From: JAAZMX01 sp035388025
GTDB taxonomy: Bacteria > Patescibacteriota > Patescibacteriia > UBA2196 > GWA2-42-15
Assembly: GCA_035388025.1 (NCBI GenBank)
Contig: DAOOPA010000039.1
Coordinates: 1 to 8,140 of the forward strand
Reading direction: 5' to 3'
Length of the DNA stretch: 8,140 bases
Part shown: piece after piece, positions 5,906 to 8,140 of the stretch
Layout: each line of letters begins with the position of its first letter
Numbering within the stretch: position 1 is the stretch's first letter
Made by a program: the position numbers and the translations under genes
Notes under the pieces: model-generated
Databases searched by the model: none
The model's input: the letters and a program-made list of their open reading frames with translations, nothing else
Told to the model about the DNA's origin: nothing

Positions 5906-6847
5906 TTACTTTATCCGGCAGATGGATCTGGCGGCGGAGAGATCGGCGTCGGTGGCGGTGGAATTGCCATTTTGTTCCAACCGATACATTAGAGCGTCCG
6001 GATTGTCCACATGTTCGAGACCGAGCGCATGGCCGAGCTCGTGCGCCAGAAGCGAGACTAGCTCGTCCTGATTATCAAATTGATAGATATTGATTCGTTC
6101 GCCAGCAGAGTCGCTAACATATTCACCGGTTTGGAATTCACCCGAGGACTCGCCGTCGACGGTGTTGTAGGTGTTGACGTTGAGATTTAATTCTTTGACT
6201 AGACGATTGACCACATTGGCGACGGCATTGATATTTTCCACTTGTTCATTGATTTGGCTCTGGGCAGACTGGATAGCGGTGACCAGAGTATTGAGGCTGG
6301 CGCGATCGGCTTCTAGACGAGTGTATTCTTCCGGAGCGGCGCCACCGCGTTTGTTGGCTTCTTTGACAGCTTGTTCGTAAATATTTTTTTGTTGATTGTA
6401 ATAGGCGGTCTGCTCATTCAGTTGTTTTTTGGCCACGGCGTATTTTTGGATCAGAGAATCATATTTTACCTTGAGCGCGTCATAAGTGGCATTGTCGTTG
6501 TTGATCTGCAAACCGAGTTTTTGGAGTTTGAGAGTGGAATCTTGGCGGGCATCATAAACGAGATTGATTTTGAGCACGCCAGAGTCGGCCCAGTCAAAAA
6601 GATTTTTTTGGAGCGGAATTTCCCAGACATTCTCGGCTTCACTTAGGGCTGATTGGAGCTCAGATTGATCAAGATCAAAGTGAGCGTCAAAAGCGCCTAG
6701 GGAATAAAGGATTGGTTCTCCGCAGGGACTGATTTTTTTGTCCAGACGATGCCAAGCGATTGTTAGTTCGTTTTGGAAAAAATAGACCAGACAAAAAAGG
6801 AGCCAGAGGAGGAGCAGGGGAGGAAGGAATTTTTTGAGGAAGTTCAT
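5906..6847 (-). CDS. Membrane-anchored matrixin-like zinc metalloprotease with a coiled-coil insertion
   Basis: This 313-residue protein should be a zinc endopeptidase on the outer face of the membrane. A hydrophobic anchor lies at about 4-24. Residues 46-101 (ILYSLGAFDAHFD..., then ALSEAENVWE and NLFDW) look like the first half of a metzincin domain. A predicted coiled coil fills about 103-225, rich in Gln, Asn, Lys and Ala. The second half holds the zinc site HELGHALGLEH (269-279: H269, E270, H273, H279) and a Met-turn at ALMY (M287). The only ectodomain cysteines, C42 and C310, may form a disulfide that closes the domain. I chose the ATG at 6847. An upstream TTG at 6889 would add 14 residues before the anchor and overlap the regulator gene. 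The ATG leaves a 5-nt gap after the trmB-like gene, so the two are probably one operon. Substrates are unknown. Confidence 0.88.
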   Translation of the reverse strand: MNFLKKFLPPLLLLWLLFCLVYFFQNELTIAWHRLDKKISPCGEPILYSLGAFDAHFDLDQSELQSALSEAENVWEIPLQKNLFDWADSGVLKINLVYDARQDSTLKLQKLGLQINNDNATYDALKVKYDSLIQKYAVAKKQLNEQTAYYNQQKNIYEQAVKEANKRGGAAPEEYTRLEADRASLNTLVTAIQSAQSQINEQVENINAVANVVNRLVKELNLNVNTYNTVDGESSGEFQTGEYVSDSAGERINIYQFDNQDELVSLLAHELGHALGLEHVDNPDALMYRLEQNGNSTATDADLSAARSICRIK

Positions 6848-6852
6848 AAAAA

Positions 6853-7596
6853 TTATAGAGTAGTTTGAATATTTTTTGCTCCCAGCCAAGATAAATTATA
6901 AGCTTGACGCATAGCTTCGGCAATAGCTTTGCTTTCTATAATCACAGACATCGATTCCGCGTAATTTAGGAAAGCAACCTTATTATTATAAATATTTATC
7001 TCAACTTCTGGCCAAAATTTTTCTTTGGGAATGATTATGGTTTCAGCTAGTTCAGAGGCATCATAATTTTTGTGTTTTGTGTGCCAGCGCGAGCCACTAC
7101 CGGCGATACGTTTGGCGCGGATATTTAAAGCCATACGTTTGGCAATATAAGTTGGGTCAACCGATGGATAGTCAAAATACGCATCCGTATTCCATTCTAA
7201 TATTTCTTTTGGTTTTTCCCGCAAGGTGTCATCATAGACGTTTTGGATGGCTTGCTTGCCCTCGTAAAAGATAATTTTTGGTTTTTTCTCGTTGGCGTTA
7301 TAGACGGCTTCCAGCTCTGGAAGCTGTTTTTGTATCTCCTGCTCCAAGTCTTTTATTGTGGATAGTAGCTTGTCGGGTGGTTCGGCTTTATATCTAGTTT
7401 TTCCCCTAATTTGTGATTGGCCAACCACGCCACGATTGACTAGATATTTTAATACAGAGTAGGTGGTTGTTCTTTGGAGTTTGGCTTTTTCGGCTATGTT
7501 TTGAGCGGAAGATAGGCCTAATTCAAGAGAAGCTAGATATATTTTTGCTTCATTTTGAGAGAAGCCAATTTTTTGTAAAAGTTGTTCTTTGGTCAT
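6853..7596 (-). CDS. TrmB-type winged-helix transcriptional regulator
   Basis: This 247-residue protein fits the TrmB family, which bind DNA through a winged helix and often sense small molecules through a C-terminal domain. The N-terminal part (about 3-72) shows the TrmB helix-turn-helix: GFSQNEAKIYLASLELG, then AQNIAEKAKLQRTTTYSVLK with the recognition helix at about 42-54, then the wing SQIRGKTRYKAEPP. A short coiled linker with EQEIQKQLPELEAV covers about 74-97. The C-terminal domain starts PKIIFYEGKQAIQNVYDD (106-123) and ends with a segment like those of other TrmB proteins (VAFLNYAESMSVII, 207-220). The ligand cannot be told. It probably controls itself, the metalloprotease 5 nt downstream, and perhaps the divergent radical-SAM-type gene. 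Its promoter is a perfect consensus TTGACA-17-TATAAT, and inverted repeats overlap it. No Shine-Dalgarno sequence is seen. Confidence 0.9.
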   Translation of the reverse strand: MTKEQLLQKIGFSQNEAKIYLASLELGLSSAQNIAEKAKLQRTTTYSVLKYLVNRGVVGQSQIRGKTRYKAEPPDKLLSTIKDLEQEIQKQLPELEAVYNANEKKPKIIFYEGKQAIQNVYDDTLREKPKEILEWNTDAYFDYPSVDPTYIAKRMALNIRAKRIAGSGSRWHTKHKNYDASELAETIIIPKEKFWPEVEINIYNNKVAFLNYAESMSVIIESKAIAEAMRQAYNLSWLGAKNIQTTL

Positions 7597-7617
7597 ATTT
7601 TTAGGTTTGTTGTTAAA

Positions 7618-7641
7618 AATGACGAATTATCTTTAGTCATT
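7618..7641. promoter_or_regulatory. Inverted repeat over the start of trmB-like transcription
   Basis: AATGAC (7618-7623) and GTCATT (7636-7641) are exact inverted arms with 12 nt between them. They cover the expected transcription start and part of the -10 of the regulator's promoter. The left part also contains one copy of the TGACGAATTA direct repeat. An autoregulatory operator is a reasonable inference. Confidence 0.4.
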
Positions 7642-7667
7642 ATAGTAATTATTTTTGGCTTTGTCAA
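7639..7667 (-). promoter_or_regulatory. Consensus promoter of the TrmB-type regulator operon
   Basis: On the minus strand TTGACA (7662-7667) and TATAAT (7639-7644) are separated by exactly 17 nt, a perfect sigma-70-type promoter. Transcription should start near 7632, about 36 nt before the ATG. Confidence 0.8.
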
Positions 7668-7676
7668 GCCAAAAAT
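7651..7676. promoter_or_regulatory. Perfect 11-bp inverted repeat overlapping the regulator promoter
   Basis: ATTTTTGGCTT (7651-7661) and AAGCCAAAAAT (7666-7676) are exact inverted arms with a TGTC centre. The repeat covers the -35 element and much of the spacer of the minus-strand promoter. Between two divergent genes it is more likely an operator than a terminator. Confidence 0.5.
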
Positions 7677-7697
7677 TTAATATTTTATAAAATTTAT

Positions 7698-7710
7698 CGT
7701 CAAATTGACG
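7698..7710. promoter_or_regulatory. Palindromic operator candidate CGTCAA-A-TTGACG
   Basis: Perfect 6-bp arms around a single base lie 7 nt upstream of the -35 element of the rightward promoter. The right arm overlaps the second copy of the TGACGAATTA direct repeat (7706-7715), whose first copy is at 7620-7629. Confidence 0.45.
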
Positions 7711-7717
7711 AATTAGT

Positions 7718-7746
7718 ATGACATTTATTTGGTTTTGTGGCATAAT
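7718..7746 (+). promoter_or_regulatory. Promoter of the radical-SAM-type gene
   Basis: ATGACA (7718-7723, 5 of 6 consensus) and CATAAT (7741-7746, 5 of 6) are separated by 17 nt, and TG at 7738-7739 makes an extended -10. Transcription should start near 7753, giving a leader of about 50 nt. Confidence 0.65.
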
Positions 7747-7794
7747 TTATTGAAAACTAAAAAAGTTCATTAAAATCAAAAAAATAACCCAAAA

Positions 7795-7800
7795 GGGAGG
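7795..7800 (+). promoter_or_regulatory. Shine-Dalgarno site of the radical-SAM-type gene
   Basis: GGGAGG lies 4 nt before the ATG at 7805 and sets this start over the next in-frame ATG at 7817, which would be 16 nt away. It is the only strong Shine-Dalgarno site at normal spacing for any of the recognised genes here. Confidence 0.65.
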
Positions 7801-7804
7801 ATTT

Positions 7805-8140
7805 ATGGACAATACAATGTCTGTAAAGATAATCCCTGAAGGGGTTATCTACGAGAATACTAGGGAGAAGCGGCTGACCGTGCTTCTTATGGTGCCGTTC
7901 TATTCTTTTTTTGAGAGGCATGAGACTCGGCGGGCTGGCTGTCCGTTGGGACTGGAGATGATTGTGACAGAACTGGTCGCCAGAGGTTTCAATGTTATTT
8001 ATATTGACGCCTGTATGGCGGCCTATAATCAGTTCACGCCACAAGCGGACGGGAGTGTGCGGTATGGACTAACTGATGAGCAACTTAAAAATGTGTTACG
8101 TCAGTTTAGTCCGGGAGTCGTCGGCATTACTAGTTTGTTT
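7805..8140 (+). CDS. B12-binding radical-SAM-type protein, N-terminal part only (runs off the window)
   Basis: The 112 visible residues look like the N-terminal cobalamin-binding domain of B12-dependent radical SAM enzymes. A short leader is followed by a strand LTVLLMVPF (about 24-32), then CPLGLEMIVTELVARGFNVIYIDA (46-69). This matches the usual pattern of a P-x-G-L loop, a helix and a second strand ending in D-A. QLKNVLRQFSPGVVGITSLF (93-112) matches the helix-strand pair that ends in the G-I-T/S-x turn. The 4Fe-4S cysteine motif (CxxxCxxC) would be well downstream of the window, so radical SAM activity is inferred from the family, not seen. The DxHxxG cobalamin ligand motif is not present in the visible part, as in many members of this group. 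The gene is transcribed away from the TrmB-type regulator. The reaction and substrate cannot be told. Confidence 0.75.
   Translation, partial: MDNTMSVKIIPEGVIYENTREKRLTVLLMVPFYSFFERHETRRAGCPLGLEMIVTELVARGFNVIYIDACMAAYNQFTPQADGSVRYGLTDEQLKNVLRQFSPGVVGITSLF
7827..7850 (+). promoter_or_regulatory. Stem-loop in the first codons of the radical-SAM-type gene
   Basis: AGATAATCCC (7827-7836) pairs with GGGGTTATCT (7841-7850), 10 bp with one G-U pair around a TGAA loop. The right arm can instead pair with ATAACCC at 7784-7790, which lies just before the ribosome-binding site. This gives two competing folds around the start codon. Confidence 0.35.

Noticed and set aside
6848..6889. Longer form of the metalloprotease starting at TTG 6889
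   Set aside because: It would put 14 extra polar residues before the membrane anchor and overlap the regulator gene. The ATG at 6847 gives a normal signal anchor.
7651..7676. 11-bp inverted repeat as an intrinsic terminator
   Set aside because: It lies between divergent promoters with no gene ending there, and its -35 overlap fits an operator better.
7757..8044. Minus-strand open frame of 95 codons opposite the radical-SAM-type gene
   Set aside because: The plus-strand frame has a promoter, a ribosome-binding site and B12-domain-like sequence. The opposite frame has none of these.

Overview
The window looks like a piece of a Candidate Phyla Radiation (Patescibacteria) chromosome or a close relative. 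This rests on the AT-rich sequence with standard stop codons, short compact proteins of types common in that group (SIMPL protein, TrmB-type regulator, membrane-anchored matrixin, PilT), and 7- to 16-bp degenerate tandem repeats that lie both between genes and inside polA. The assignment is an inference from style. There is no rRNA, tRNA or other taxonomic marker in the window.

Left part (1-3433): a broken or truncated GNAT acetyltransferase start runs leftwards off the window. A TATTATA box may serve as the -10 element for both strands. A REP-like double hairpin then precedes a complete polA (377-3229) that keeps 5' nuclease, 3'-5' proofreading and polymerase residues. polA carries three repeat-derived stretches within its reading frame. 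A structured leader follows and precedes an HU-family DNA-binding protein gene (3434-3715). A bidirectional terminator (3731-3764) separates HU from the convergent minus-strand genes.

Middle part (3840-5751, minus strand): a PilT-type retraction ATPase and a membrane-anchored SIMPL-domain protein each seem to have their own promoter. A clear terminator lies between them.

Right part (5906-8140): a TrmB-type regulator and a membrane-anchored matrixin-like metalloprotease are 5 nt apart and probably co-transcribed leftwards. The two metzincin halves of the protease are separated by a long coiled coil. Divergently, a B12-binding radical-SAM-type protein starts at 7805 and runs off the window. 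The 208-bp gap between them is dense with promoter elements, inverted repeats and a direct repeat, and is the best candidate for a regulated switch here.

No defence system, CRISPR array, tRNA, rRNA or insertion sequence with a transposase was seen. The core content is ordinary housekeeping plus surface functions. The unusual parts are the protease architecture, the repeats inside polA, the structured leaders and the divergent control region.
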